DNA from: DATJGR01 sp963735085
Lineage (GTDB): Bacteria; Pseudomonadota; Gammaproteobacteria; Pseudomonadales; Azotimanducaceae
Assembly (NCBI GenBank): GCA_963735085.1
Contig: CAVTJP010000005.1
Location: 2,480,001 to 2,544,000 of the forward strand
Length of the DNA: 64,000 nt
Direction: 5' to 3'
The notes below the pieces were generated by a model that was given only the letters and a program-made list of their open reading frames with translations, searched no databases and was not told the DNA's origin. A program made the translations under genes and the position numbers. Each line of letters starts with the position of its first letter. Positions within the stretch are counted from its first letter, which is position 1. Positions 51,918 through 61,284 of this stretch are shown in pieces.

Positions 51918-52442
51918 TTAGAAGTTGAAGCCGACACCCAGCGTGTAGAAGAACGCGCCATCGTTGAACTGGTTATCGATATCGTTGGCATTGTCGAACA
52001 GGAAATCGTACTCAACCTGAAACGCGACGAAAGTCTTTTCCTTCACGTAGAACTTCAGACCGGTCTCGAGGCCCGCCGCGCCGGTGTCATGCACGTTCTC
52101 ACCGTAGATGCCGCCGATGTTGGCCCCGAGATATGGCACCACCGTGTTCTGCCCGAAGTGATAGTCGATGAAGCCGCGGGTAGCGCCGGAGGTCGAGTTG
52201 TCGGCGTTGTCGGACGAAAAGATGTTCACGCTCTGGCGAAGGCCGACCTCCACCGGGTCCGAAAGGAACCAGCCGAGTTCAGCCGTCGTGCCGAACGTCG
52301 TCGAGTCGAAGTTTTTGTCACTCGCGCCAGTTCCTGAAATCGTGAATGCCTTGTCGCCGGCGGCCTGTGCTGCCAGCGCGTTCGATGCGGGCAAGCCCAC
52401 GATCATCGCGGCCGTCAGGGCGGCCCAGTGTTTTCTTTGCAT
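51918..52442 (-). CDS. Outer-membrane beta-barrel protein, porin-like
   Basis: A 174-residue exported protein. Residues 1-27 are a signal peptide (AAMIVGLPASNALAAQAA). The rest shows alternating hydrophobic residues and ends in aromatic FFYTLGVGFNF with a terminal Phe, as OmpA/OmpW-like small barrels do. The sequence between includes GFIDYHFGQNTVVPYLGANIGG, a family-like repeat. The ATG at 52442 is chosen, with GGAG nine bases upstream. Receptor or ligand is not known. Confidence 0.82.
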   Translation of the reverse strand: MQRKHWAALTAAMIVGLPASNALAAQAAGDKAFTISGTGASDKNFDSTTFGTTAELGWFLSDPVEVGLRQSVNIFSSDNADNSTSGATRGFIDYHFGQNTVVPYLGANIGGIYGENVHDTGAAGLETGLKFYVKEKTFVAFQVEYDFLFDNANDIDNQFNDGAFFYTLGVGFNF

Positions 52443-52475
52443 GTACAACTCTCCCAGTAACTCGATTGAAGAAAT

Positions 52476-52640
52476 CTAAAGTCGGGGCCTTCTGCCCATC
52501 ACGAAGAACACGATCGCGAGGACTATCCCCACAACGAACAGGATCCAGGCGATGTGCGCTGCGGTTCCTGCGACACCACCCAGGCCCAACACGCCTGCGA
52601 CGATGGCGATGATGAAAAAGATAATGGCCCAATTGAACAT
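52476..52640 (-). CDS. DUF1328 (YtjA-type) small membrane protein
   Basis: A 54-residue protein with two hydrophobic helices (about 5-23 and 29-48). FNWAIIFFIIAIVAGVLGLG and the following GVAGTAAHIAWILFVV match the DUF1328/UPF0391 family, found in Proteobacteria near stress genes. GGAGG five bases before the ATG at 52640 is a strong RBS. The outer-membrane protein gene begins 33 bases later on the same strand. Its role is unknown. Confidence 0.82.
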   Translation of the reverse strand: MFNWAIIFFIIAIVAGVLGLGGVAGTAAHIAWILFVVGIVLAIVFFVMGRRPRL

Positions 52641-52900
52641 GTTGCCTCCGAAGGTCCGAACGGTGTCGGAACGTTGCGATATGTCCTGTCTAGGAACTGC
52701 AATCGCTGTGCCAGCGCGTTCTGATGCGCCATTGTGAGGCTGTTATCTGCCGGAAACGCCGGTGGTGGCGGGTTGGTAGCGGATAGGTTGGATGTAGGCG
52801 GTTGCCTTGTCGCGCGATGGGCCGGGTAACTTCTGCCAACCTCATGTAAGAATTGCACGTCGAACGCGGCATGCGTTCGCTGGCGGAAGGACGAAGCGAA

Positions 52901-53629
52901 ATGGCCGACAACCTTTACGATGACCCCGAGTTTTTCGCGGGTTATAGCCAGCTGCTTCGCTCTCGCGAGGGTCTGGCCGGCGCGCCGGAGTGGCCCGCGT
53001 TGCGCGCGATGCTGCCGTCCCTCGACGGACTGCGGGTGCTTGATCTGGGCTGCGGGTTTGGCGCATTTTCGCGCTGGGCGCGCAAGTTGGGCGCAACCAC
53101 GGTGCTGGGCGTGGACCGTTCGGAGAAGATGCTGGCACGCGCGCGGTCGCTGACTCGGGATCCTGCCGTGACGTTCCGCCAGAGTGCGATCGAAAAACTC
53201 GATCTACCGCCGGCATCGTTCGATCTCATCTACAGTTCGTTGGTGCTGCACTACCTGGAAGACCTCTCGGCAGTGGTTACGATGATTCGCAACCTGCTTG
53301 CCGGCGGTGGCCGGTTGGTCGTTTCAGTGGAACACCCTATCTTTACAGCGCCGCGCAATCCGGTGTGGCGAACGGAGGCTGACGGTACGAAGGCGTGGCC
53401 ATTGACAGACTATCTTGCAGAGGGGCGCCGCGTGACGAATTGGATTACCGCCGGTGTCGTCAAGTACCACCGGACAGTAGCGAGCTACGTGAACCTCCTC
53501 GTTGGGCAGGATTTTCGCATTCGTCGAATCGAAGAATGGGCACCCAGCCCCAAGCAGATCGCCGAACATCCGGAGTGGGCGGACGAGGTACACCGGCCGC
53601 CGTTCCTGCTGATGTCGGCGGAAATTTAG
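52901..53629 (+). CDS. SAM-dependent methyltransferase, class I
   Basis: A 242-residue Rossmann-fold methyltransferase. Motif I is VLDLGCGFGAFSRWA (about residues 47-62), and acidic residues of strand 2 follow in LGVDRSEKML. Motif FDLIYSSLVLHYLEDL aligns with UbiE/Methyltransf_11-type enzymes. The C-terminal half includes SVEHPIFTAPRNPVW. Start ATG 52901 has AAGGA nine bases upstream. Substrate is unknown. Confidence 0.85.
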   Translation: MADNLYDDPEFFAGYSQLLRSREGLAGAPEWPALRAMLPSLDGLRVLDLGCGFGAFSRWARKLGATTVLGVDRSEKMLARARSLTRDPAVTFRQSAIEKLDLPPASFDLIYSSLVLHYLEDLSAVVTMIRNLLAGGGRLVVSVEHPIFTAPRNPVWRTEADGTKAWPLTDYLAEGRRVTNWITAGVVKYHRTVASYVNLLVGQDFRIRRIEEWAPSPKQIAEHPEWADEVHRPPFLLMSAEI

Positions 53630-53644
53630 CGAGCGACGCTAACT

Positions 53645-54019
53645 ATGGCGCGTATCAAGGAGATCGTCATCGATGCGCTGGATCCGCCGGCGCTTGCGCG
53701 GTTCTGGGCGGACGCGCTGGACGACTATTCGATCCGGACGTATGACGATGCCGAGATCGCGCGCCTGGCGCGGCTCGGGCTGACGCCGGCCACCGATGTC
53801 TCGGTCGCGGTCGATGGCGGCGGACCAACCCTGTTCTTTCAGAAGACGTTGCAAACCAAGCGGGGTCGGAACCGGATTCACATGGATCTGCGTTGCACAT
53901 CGCGCCCGGACGAGGTGGCGCGGCTCGAGCGGCTCGGGGCATCAGTGCGCGATCGGCATGCAACGTTCACGGTCATGCAGGACCCCGAAGGCAACGAATT
54001 CTGCGTTCAGGATCCTTGA
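53645..54019 (+). CDS. VOC-family glyoxalase-like protein
   Basis: A 124-residue protein of the VOC superfamily. It starts with KEIVIDALDPPALARFWADAL, typical of Glyoxalase_6-type members. HMDLRCTSRPDEVARLERLG and VMQDPEGNEFCVQD are the second-half signatures. The metal-binding positions are less complete than in true glyoxalases. It starts 15 bases after the methyltransferase; cotranscription is likely. Confidence 0.82.
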   Translation: MARIKEIVIDALDPPALARFWADALDDYSIRTYDDAEIARLARLGLTPATDVSVAVDGGGPTLFFQKTLQTKRGRNRIHMDLRCTSRPDEVARLERLGASVRDRHATFTVMQDPEGNEFCVQDP

Positions 54020-54027
54020 TGAAACTC

Positions 54028-55506
54028 TCAACTGCCTGCGGCGGCGCCCTTCGGAGCATCCACCACACTGTCCGCCACGTTGCGCAACGCCAGCTTGTCG
54101 AGATTTTCCCGATGGCTGGTGCGACTGATGCGGTAGAACCCCAGCAGTACGATCGCGATCAGATAGAAACCCCACAGTGCCGGAATGTAAACGGACGCGA
54201 GATCGAACAATGTCTGTTGCGGTACCTCGCCGAGTTTCGCCTGCGTCGGAAAGTGCACGTAGGCGAGCAATTGTCCGGCGACGATCACGCCGAGGCCATT
54301 GACGGCTTTCTGCGCAAAGCTGTTGGCCGCGAAGAACAAGCCTTCGGAGCGGCGGCCGGTGTTGACCTCGCTGTCTTCGACGACGTCGGCGATCATCGCC
54401 GCCACCAGAATGCTGGATGCGATGATCAACGTGACGTCGATCGTGTTGAACACCATCACCGTCGGGAACAGCGCGGGCGTGCCGTTTTCCGGAAACCAGC
54501 CCAGCATGCGCAGGATGAATGCCAGCGGTGACAACAGCACCGACAAGGATGTGATCAGAATTGCCGCGCGCTTCTTGCCGAGCCGGCGCGACGCCCATGG
54601 TGCAAACAGCAACGCGACACCCGCAGAGGCGAAGTACGGCAACTGCATGTAGCCGATCTGGCTGCTGGTGAGTTCCCAGAAGTGACGCGTGAAGTAGATG
54701 CTCAAACTGGTGCCGATACCGGCCGCGACCGCGCTGAACAGCGCCGACGCGAACAGCACGAGGAAAGACCGGTTCGACAGCGTTTCCTTCAGTTCGCGCA
54801 ACGTGTGTTTGAATCCCTTGTGCGTACGCAGCGGGGGCTTTTTGAGATAGGGAATGTGCTTGTGCGTACCGAGTGCCGAGACGTAGATCGACGCCAGAAT
54901 GATCCACGATGCAGCGAGCCCGTAGTTGCTCCAACCCGCGCGATACTCGAGCCCGCCGAGGTCTTCCGGTAGAAAAAACAGATACACGAGCACTGCCATC
55001 GTCAGTCCGCCCCACCAGCCGAAGAAATACCTGAAGCTCATGAACTGAGTTCGCTGGTCGTAGTCCTGGGTGAGTTCGGCAACGAGCGCGGTGGCAGGGA
55101 TCTCGTAGAACGTGATCAACGTACGAATCAGCACCGCCATCGTTACGAAGTACGCGAACATCGCCTGCGGCTCCAGATGCGGCGGCGACCACAGAAAGTA
55201 GTACGCGACGGCGACGGGTACGCCCGCGGCGTACATCAGTGGATGGCGTCGGCCCCAGCGGGAGTGCAGATGATCCGACATGTAGCCGACCATCGGGTCC
55301 GAGATCGCATCGAACACCAAAGCGATGAAGATTCCCAACGACACCCACTGAGGGGGCAGACCGATCACCTGGCTGTAGAAGAACAACAGCAGATAGTTGA
55401 AGCCGTTGCTCTTGGCGCCATTGGCGACTGCGCCGAAGCCGTAGTAGAGCTTGGTGGAGAGGTCGGTGGTGCTGTGCGGTTTGGTAGCCGCGACCGTGGG
55501 GACCAC
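54028..55506 (-). CDS. GPH-type (MelB-like) major-facilitator transporter
   Basis: A 492-residue polytopic protein with about twelve membrane helices. FDAISDPMVGYMSDHLHSRW and RWGRRHPLMY (motif between helices 2 and 3) are typical of the glycoside-pentoside-hexuronide:cation symporter family. The GTG at 55506 overlaps the last base of the upstream stop codon, with GAGG nine bases before. Family members also serve in aglycone and terpenoid catabolic clusters; transport of the catabolic substrate is inferred. Confidence 0.85.
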   Translation of the reverse strand: MVPTVAATKPHSTTDLSTKLYYGFGAVANGAKSNGFNYLLLFFYSQVIGLPPQWVSLGIFIALVFDAISDPMVGYMSDHLHSRWGRRHPLMYAAGVPVAVAYYFLWSPPHLEPQAMFAYFVTMAVLIRTLITFYEIPATALVAELTQDYDQRTQFMSFRYFFGWWGGLTMAVLVYLFFLPEDLGGLEYRAGWSNYGLAASWIILASIYVSALGTHKHIPYLKKPPLRTHKGFKHTLRELKETLSNRSFLVLFASALFSAVAAGIGTSLSIYFTRHFWELTSSQIGYMQLPYFASAGVALLFAPWASRRLGKKRAAILITSLSVLLSPLAFILRMLGWFPENGTPALFPTVMVFNTIDVTLIIASSILVAAMIADVVEDSEVNTGRRSEGLFFAANSFAQKAVNGLGVIVAGQLLAYVHFPTQAKLGEVPQQTLFDLASVYIPALWGFYLIAIVLLGFYRISRTSHRENLDKLALRNVADSVVDAPKGAAAGS

Positions 55507-56498
55507 TAAGCGAGCCTCACCAGCATCTTGCCGATGTTCTCGCCGGTGAATAGCCCGATCAGGGCGCGCGGCGCGTTTTCGATGCCGTCGACGATCGTCT
55601 CGCGGTACTTCATGCGCCCATCGGCGATCCAGGCTTTCATGTCGCTCAAGAACTGTTCGCGGATGTTGTCGAATTCGTACACCACGAAGCCTTTCATCGT
55701 CAGCCGGTTGTAGATCATGTTCGACAACGTCGTGACACCGGTGGAGCGCGCGCCCGGTGTGTTGTACGCGGAGATCATGCCACACACCGGGATGCGGCCA
55801 AGCGGATTCATGCGTGGCAGTGCGGCGTCGAGATGTTCGCCACCGACGTTCTCGAAGTACACGTCGATGCCGTTCGGCGCGGCCGCCTTGAGATTCTGGC
55901 GCAGCGAACCTTCCTTGTAGTTGATGGCTGCATCGACACCGAGTTCGTCGGTCAACCAGTCGCATTTCGCCTGCGAGCCGGCGCTGCCAATCGTGTAGCA
56001 GTCGTTGATCTTGGCAATCTGCACCGCGACGCTGCCGACCGCGCCGGCCGCCGCCGAGACGAAGACGTTTTCGCCGCGCTGCAGCGCGCCGGTGACGAGC
56101 AGGCCGCCATAGGCTGTGAGTCCGGTGCCGCCGAGCACGTGCATGTGCAGCGTCGGCGGCGTGTCGCTGTGTGGTAGCCGTCGTACGTGCTTGCCGTCGC
56201 AGCGCCAGTATTCGCGGAATCCCGCCTGATGCTGCACGAGGTCGCCTTCTTTGAAATCCGCATGGCGACTTGCGGCCACCACGCCGATGGCGCCGCCCCC
56301 CATCGCTTCGTTCAAGGGCTGCTGGCCGATCGCAAGCCGTGGTCGCATCGCAGGATCGACCGACATATAAAGGTTCTTGATCAGAATCTCGCCGCCGGCC
56401 GGCTCGGCGACGGTGGATTCCACGACGGCAAAATCCGTCACCGACGGCATGCCGTCGGGGTGATTGATCAGGTGTACTTCGCGCTGGATGATGGGCAT
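55506..56498 (-). CDS. NADP-dependent medium-chain reductase (leukotriene-B4 dehydrogenase type)
   Basis: A 330-residue zinc-free MDR-family enzyme. The N-terminal catalytic fold is followed by a nucleotide-binding domain with SAAAGAVGSVAVQIAK (about 150-165). GGTGLTAYGGLLVTGALQRG matches PtgR2/curcumin-type double-bond reductases. ATG 56498 has GGAG seven bases upstream. It shares one base with the downstream transporter gene, so reduction of an enone in the same pathway is plausible. Confidence 0.88.
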   Translation of the reverse strand: MPIIQREVHLINHPDGMPSVTDFAVVESTVAEPAGGEILIKNLYMSVDPAMRPRLAIGQQPLNEAMGGGAIGVVAASRHADFKEGDLVQHQAGFREYWRCDGKHVRRLPHSDTPPTLHMHVLGGTGLTAYGGLLVTGALQRGENVFVSAAAGAVGSVAVQIAKINDCYTIGSAGSQAKCDWLTDELGVDAAINYKEGSLRQNLKAAAPNGIDVYFENVGGEHLDAALPRMNPLGRIPVCGMISAYNTPGARSTGVTTLSNMIYNRLTMKGFVVYEFDNIREQFLSDMKAWIADGRMKYRETIVDGIENAPRALIGLFTGENIGKMLVRLA

Positions 56499-56730
56499 GG
56501 CGAACTCCGAGTATTCAGGTGGAGAGCTTAGCCGGTGTGGCACGGTCCTGTATCGCTTGATTGTCGAAGCGGCGTGGAATGACCGGTACGCAGTGGAACG
56601 GCTGACGAATCCGTACCTCCACCCCTTCATTGAGGCGTTGGTGACGGGAACCCGTGGTGACCGATGGCAGCCTTCAACGGGCGTCCCGACCTGTGCGATG
56701 ATTCAGGCTCGACGTCAGGAGATCAGACCG

Positions 56731-57903
56731 ATGGCTCAGCCCAATGCAACCTATGCCGGCGGCCGGCGCATGTTCGATTCCGACAGCCATGTGATGGAGA
56801 CCTTGAATTGGCTGTCGAGCTACGCCAAGCCGGAGCAGGCGGGCCTGGTGGGTCCGCTGGCTACGGAGAGTGGCGGCGCCAAGCTGGTTGAGACCGTCGC
56901 CGCTGCCGAAGCGCGTCATGCGGATCCGCAGGCGACGGCGAAGCTGCTCGAAACGCCGCTGATCTCGGGACCGAAGGGTTGGCACGCATATGGCGCATTC
57001 GATCCGAAGGAGCGCAGCCATGCCCTCGACCTGCTCGGGTTCGAGCAGCAACTCGTGTTCCCGACGTTCTCGATCGGCCAATTCGCACGCTCATCCAGGC
57101 TCGACAAGCTGTATGGCGGCACCGACATGTTGAACCGACGCATGGCCGATTTCTGTCGGCACGATGCGCGGCTGCTGCCGGTGGGTTATGTGCCATTGAA
57201 GGACCCGAAGCTCGCGCTCGATGCGGTTCGCGAGGGTCTGGCGCACGGTATCCGCGCATTCTGGGTGAGTTCGGACCCGGTGGCCGGCCACTCGCCGTCG
57301 CATGTCGATCACGATCCGATCTGGGATCTGCTGCAGGCGAGTGGGGCGCCGGTGGTGTTGCACATCGGCGGTGGTCGGGGGCTCGACAAGGCCTACCATG
57401 AGGCGGGGCATCCGAAGGTAAAGGACTGGCTCGGCGGCGGCGAGAATCTGCGCGGCAAGGATTTCCATGCGATTTCGCATTCGCCGCAGAACTTCCTGAC
57501 TGCGATGATCTACGATCAGGTGTTCCAGCGCTTTCCAAAGCTGATGTGTGGCGTCATCGAGATCGGCGCGACGTGGGTGCCCGGCTTTCTGCGCACGCTG
57601 GATCAGGGACACAAAGCGTTTCGCAAATCCGAGCCGTTACTCGGTGGCCTCGAACTGAGCCCGTCCGAATTTTTCCAGCGGCAAGTCCGCGTGAGCCTGT
57701 TTCCGTACGAAGACGCGGGTTGGCTGATCGATCAGGCCGGCGCCGACATATTCATGTTCGCCTCCGATTTTCCGCACCCCGAAGGCGGCCGCGATCCGAT
57801 CGGTCGATTCGACGGCACGCTCGATGCGGCCGAAACGAACAGCGCCGCACGCGATCGATTCTACTTCGGCAACTTCGCGTCGCTGATGAACATCGCGGTC
57901 TGA
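56731..57903 (+). CDS. Amidohydrolase (ACMSD/LigY-type)
   Basis: A 390-residue metal-dependent hydrolase of the amidohydrolase-2 family. The metal site starts at FDSDSHVMET (about 14-23), with histidines in LHIGGGRG and further DFPHPEGG. These enzymes hydrolyse or decarboxylate ring-cleavage products. ATG 56731 has AGGAG 11 bases upstream. It precedes the FAS1-like and MaoC-like genes by three bases, so hydrolysis and hydration are probably steps of one pathway. Related to the two genes at 61737 and 62610. Confidence 0.85.
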   Translation: MAQPNATYAGGRRMFDSDSHVMETLNWLSSYAKPEQAGLVGPLATESGGAKLVETVAAAEARHADPQATAKLLETPLISGPKGWHAYGAFDPKERSHALDLLGFEQQLVFPTFSIGQFARSSRLDKLYGGTDMLNRRMADFCRHDARLLPVGYVPLKDPKLALDAVREGLAHGIRAFWVSSDPVAGHSPSHVDHDPIWDLLQASGAPVVLHIGGGRGLDKAYHEAGHPKVKDWLGGGENLRGKDFHAISHSPQNFLTAMIYDQVFQRFPKLMCGVIEIGATWVPGFLRTLDQGHKAFRKSEPLLGGLELSPSEFFQRQVRVSLFPYEDAGWLIDQAGADIFMFASDFPHPEGGRDPIGRFDGTLDAAETNSAARDRFYFGNFASLMNIAV

Positions 57904-57906
57904 CAC

Positions 57907-58350
57907 ATGCTCGACGTCGACGACCTGAAGGCACGCTTTCTGAACCTCGAATTCGACAGCAAGGATTTCGTCATCGACGAGGCGAATGCGCTGACCGTTG
58001 CAAGCATGTCCGGCGAAACGCGTCCCGAGTTCGTCGATCCAATGAACGCCGACTTTCAGGCAACGCCGGCGATACTTGCGAGCCTTGCGTCGGGGCGCCG
58101 GTTGCCGATCAGCTTTCCGGAGCTGGGCGGCATTCCGATGGACGGCGGCAAGGCGGTGACGTGCCTGCAGCCGGTTCGGGTCGGCGTGCCGCTCAATGGA
58201 CGAACTCACCTGCACGACATTTACGCGAAGAGCGGCCGCTCGGGACGGATGATTTTTCTCGTCTCGCGGATGGAAATCCGCGACGCGGCCGGCGCGCACG
58301 TTGCAACCAGTGACTCGAGCATGGTGATTCGCGAGCGTCCCGAATCGTGA
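57907..58350 (+). CDS. FAS1-like dehydratase subunit (second paralogue)
   Basis: A 147-residue hot-dog protein with GRTHLHDIYAKSGRSGRM and RRLPISFPEL, clearly paralogous to the protein encoded at 35371. It starts three bases after the amidohydrolase and overlaps the MaoC gene as GTGA. With the partner it probably forms a (3R)-type enoyl-CoA hydratase. The two loci have the same order, so a block duplication is likely. Confidence 0.82.
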   Translation: MLDVDDLKARFLNLEFDSKDFVIDEANALTVASMSGETRPEFVDPMNADFQATPAILASLASGRRLPISFPELGGIPMDGGKAVTCLQPVRVGVPLNGRTHLHDIYAKSGRSGRMIFLVSRMEIRDAAGAHVATSDSSMVIRERPES

Positions 58351-58766
58351 CCATCACGCGCATCGAAGAAGTGGAGTTCGGCGCCGAGTTGCCGGCGTTC
58401 GAACCGGATACGTCGCTCGATCGAGTACGGCAGTTCGCCGGCGCCGTGGGCTGGCTGGGCGCCCGGTTCGATAGTCACGAGCGCGCCCGCGCTGAAGGGC
58501 TGCCCGGCGCGCTCGTGCCGGGAATCATGTCGATGGGGTTCATCACGACGATGATTCATCAGTGGTCGCCGCGGGCGCGCGTCGAATACATCGACACGGT
58601 GTTCCGCGCGCCGCTGCTGGCGGACGAGCCGTGTGCGTTGAGCGCAGTCGTGACCGACGTCGATGCAGAGTCCGGCGTGGTCGAACTCGACGTGTCGGTC
58701 AAGAATACCGCGGGTGAAACGCGGGTGTTCGGCAACGCGCGGGTGCGTCTCGATCCACACCGATGA
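58347..58766 (+). CDS. MaoC-like hydratase subunit (second paralogue)
   Basis: A 139-residue MaoC-type domain, starting with GTG at 58347 that overlaps the previous stop. It carries GIMSMGFITTMIHQWSPRA and FRAPLLADEP, matching the protein encoded at 34961. Catalytic Asp/His positions are expected around this segment, but I cannot assign them surely without alignment. Coupled to the FAS1-like gene and the amidohydrolase. Confidence 0.82.
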   Translation: MTITRIEEVEFGAELPAFEPDTSLDRVRQFAGAVGWLGARFDSHERARAEGLPGALVPGIMSMGFITTMIHQWSPRARVEYIDTVFRAPLLADEPCALSAVVTDVDAESGVVELDVSVKNTAGETRVFGNARVRLDPHR

Positions 58767-58873
58767 AGCGGGGTTGATGCGCGATGTTCAAGCAACGCTC
58801 CCATGGATCTCTCAATCCGGGCGATCGCACCTGCGGAAACTCCGGATTGTCGCTGGGTCGGTCGAGCGGCGAA

Positions 58874-58889
58874 AGTTGCGATAGCAACT
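58874..58889. other. Small stem-loop upstream of the monooxygenase gene
   Basis: AGTTGC-GATA-GCAACT is a perfect 6-bp stem with a four-base loop, lying 98 bases before the monooxygenase start in the 220-base gap after the MaoC gene. It lacks a U-run. It may be incidental; nothing else is recognised in the gap. Confidence 0.25.
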
Positions 58890-58986
58890 GGTTCGATTTC
58901 GGTATCGATTAACGCCTGGTTCCCACCGGGTAACGTAACGAGTTCCGTCAGCGTTGTGCGCGCTGATTGAGATGAGGAGAGTAAAA

Positions 58987-60531
58987 ATGGCAACGGCAAG
59001 AATCCAACCAAAGACGGGCGACAAGACCCATGTAGACGTGGTGATTGTCGGGGCCGGGATCTCCGGCGTCGGCTCGGCCTTTCACTTGCAGCAGCAGTGC
59101 CCGAATAAGAGCTACGTCATCCTCGAGATGAAGGAAACGTTCGGGGGAACCTGGGACACCCACAAGTACCCCGGCGTCCGGTCCGACTCCGATCTCTATA
59201 CCTTCGGCTACCGCTTCAAGCCGTGGGTCGGTGCACCGATTGCCAGCGCCGACGAAATCCTCAAGTACATCGGCGAGGTGATCGACGAAAACGGCATCGG
59301 ACAGCACATCCGTTATGGCCACCGCATTACCCGGTGCAGCTGGTCGAGCACGGACAATCTCTGGACCGTCGAAGCCACGCGGCTTTCCGACACGGCCACG
59401 GTAACCTTCACGTGCAGCTTTCTGTGGATGTGCCAGGGGTATTACGACCACGAAAAGCCCTATACCCCCGACTGGCCCGGCATGGATAAGTACAAAGGTC
59501 TGAGCGTTCACGCGCAGCTCTGGGACCCGAAGATCGACTACACGGGCAAGCGCGTGCTGGTGATCGGTTCCGGAGCAACCGCCGCAACGGTGATCCCCGC
59601 CTTCGCCGAGAAGGCCGCGCACGTGACCATGCTGCAGCGTTCCCCGACGTATTTCTTCTGCAGCGAAAACCGCAACGAGCTCGCCGACCGCCTGCGCGAG
59701 ATCGGCATCGACGAGCCGACCGTCCATCGCGTCGTGCGCGCACAGATCATGTACGACCAGAACGCGATGACCCAGCGCTGCAAGACCGAGCCCGACGCCG
59801 TCTTCGAGGAGCTGAAGGCCCTCATTCGCCAGTATGCCGGCGAGGATTTCCAGTTCGAGCCGCACTTCACGCCGAAATACCGCGTGTGGCAGCAACGCCT
59901 CGCGTTTTGTCCCGAAGGTGACGTGTTCAAGGCGGCCGCCGCGGGCAAACTCAGTGTGGTCACCGATACGCTACAGACCTTCACAGAGAAGGGCGTGCGC
60001 ACCGCCTCCGGCGAGGAAATCGAGGCCGACATCATCGTCATTGCGACGGGTTTCCGTCTCTCCGTGATGGGCGACATTCCGTTTTCGGTCGACGACAAAC
60101 CGGTCAACTGGCACGACACGATCACCTACCGGGGCATGATGTGCACCGGCGTGCCAAATCTGCTGTGGGTGTTCGGCTATTTTCGCGCGAGCTGGACGCT
60201 GCGCGTCGATATGCTCGGTGACTTCGTCTGTCGCCTGCTCAACCACATGGACGAGATCGGTGCCAAGCGTGTGGAAGTGGCGCTGCGCGAAGAAGACAGG
60301 GACATGCAGATCCTGCCGTGGATCGAAGCGGATAACTTCAATCCGAACTATCTGATGCGCGGTCTCGACAAGCTCCCTCGCCGCGGCGATAAGCCCGAAT
60401 GGCGGCACAACCAGGACTACTGGGCCGAGCGGATCGAAATTCCCGCCACCGACTTGGACGGCGCGGAGTTTCTGTACGACGGCAAGCGTCGCAGAAAAGC
60501 AGCGACGGCCCGGAAGACCGAAGTGGCCTGA
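58987..60531 (+). CDS. Flavin-containing Baeyer-Villiger-type monooxygenase
   Basis: A 514-residue FAD/NADPH monooxygenase. The FAD motif VIVGAGISGVGSAFHL is at about 16-32, an FGGTWDTHKYPGVRSD segment follows, and the BVMO-type fingerprint KYKGLSVHAQLWD lies near 170-183. A second nucleotide motif VIGSGATAATVIPAFA binds NADPH. This enzyme class inserts oxygen next to ketones or hydroxylates. ATG 58987 has GAGGAG seven bases upstream. It is followed by a GNAT gene nine bases later. Confidence 0.92.
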   Translation: MATARIQPKTGDKTHVDVVIVGAGISGVGSAFHLQQQCPNKSYVILEMKETFGGTWDTHKYPGVRSDSDLYTFGYRFKPWVGAPIASADEILKYIGEVIDENGIGQHIRYGHRITRCSWSSTDNLWTVEATRLSDTATVTFTCSFLWMCQGYYDHEKPYTPDWPGMDKYKGLSVHAQLWDPKIDYTGKRVLVIGSGATAATVIPAFAEKAAHVTMLQRSPTYFFCSENRNELADRLREIGIDEPTVHRVVRAQIMYDQNAMTQRCKTEPDAVFEELKALIRQYAGEDFQFEPHFTPKYRVWQQRLAFCPEGDVFKAAAAGKLSVVTDTLQTFTEKGVRTASGEEIEADIIVIATGFRLSVMGDIPFSVDDKPVNWHDTITYRGMMCTGVPNLLWVFGYFRASWTLRVDMLGDFVCRLLNHMDEIGAKRVEVALREEDRDMQILPWIEADNFNPNYLMRGLDKLPRRGDKPEWRHNQDYWAERIEIPATDLDGAEFLYDGKRRRKAATARKTEVA

Positions 60532-60540
60532 GAGCCGCCG

Positions 60541-61128
60541 ATGAATGCCCCCAACGTGGAAGTTGCACGCGCCGAGCAGCGTCTGCGCGTCGAGAGCGCA
60601 TTGATGCTGGCGTTCGTCGAAGACCCGTTCGCGCGCTGGATGTTTCCGCGCGCCGACGAATTTCTGGAACGCTACAGACAGTTCATGTCCGGGATGGGCG
60701 GACGCGCGTTCGAACATGGCACCGCATTCCAGGTTGCCGATTGCGCGGCTGCGGCGCTGTGGCTGCCGCCGAATGTGACTCCTGACATGGAGGCGATCAT
60801 GACGCTGTTGGGCAGCGTGGGCTGGCTCGATGCCAAGGTGGCTGATCTCGGCGGTCTCGCGATGCAGGTCGAAACCTACCACCCGCGCGAATCGCATTGG
60901 TATCTCGCCGTACTCGGAGCGGATGTGGCGTATCAAGGCAACGGACTGGGTTCGCTTCTGATGAAACACGCGCTCGCGCTATGCGATCGAGACCGGCTGC
61001 CGGCGTACCTCGAATCATCGAATCCCGCCAATGTGCCGTTCTATCGGCGCCACGGTTTCGAGGTGATGGGGCAGATCGAGTCGGGTTCGGTGCCGGTGAT
61101 CACGCCGATGCTGCGCAGTGCTAGATAG
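60541..61128 (+). CDS. GNAT-family acetyltransferase
   Basis: A 195-residue N-acetyltransferase. The acetyl-CoA loop is DVAYQGNGLGSLLMKHAL (about 124-141), followed by PAYLESSNPANVPFYRRHGF. It is cotranscribed with the monooxygenase. Substrate is unknown; the N-terminal MNAPNVEVARAEQ and PFARWMFPRADEF segments resemble bacterial acetyltransferases linked to antibiotic or toxin detoxification. Confidence 0.85.
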   Translation: MNAPNVEVARAEQRLRVESALMLAFVEDPFARWMFPRADEFLERYRQFMSGMGGRAFEHGTAFQVADCAAAALWLPPNVTPDMEAIMTLLGSVGWLDAKVADLGGLAMQVETYHPRESHWYLAVLGADVAYQGNGLGSLLMKHALALCDRDRLPAYLESSNPANVPFYRRHGFEVMGQIESGSVPVITPMLRSAR

Positions 61129-61284
61129 CCATAGCGCGGACGCGTCGCGGTAGGGCGTAATCCGTTGCGACGGCGGGCGAACGGCTCGCGCTCGACCGCG
61201 TCTGGTGGCGCGAAGCCGCCAGGGACTTGCGCCGATCAGCGGGCCGGCCAACACTGCACGAAACACCCAGCCGGATAGCGTGCC

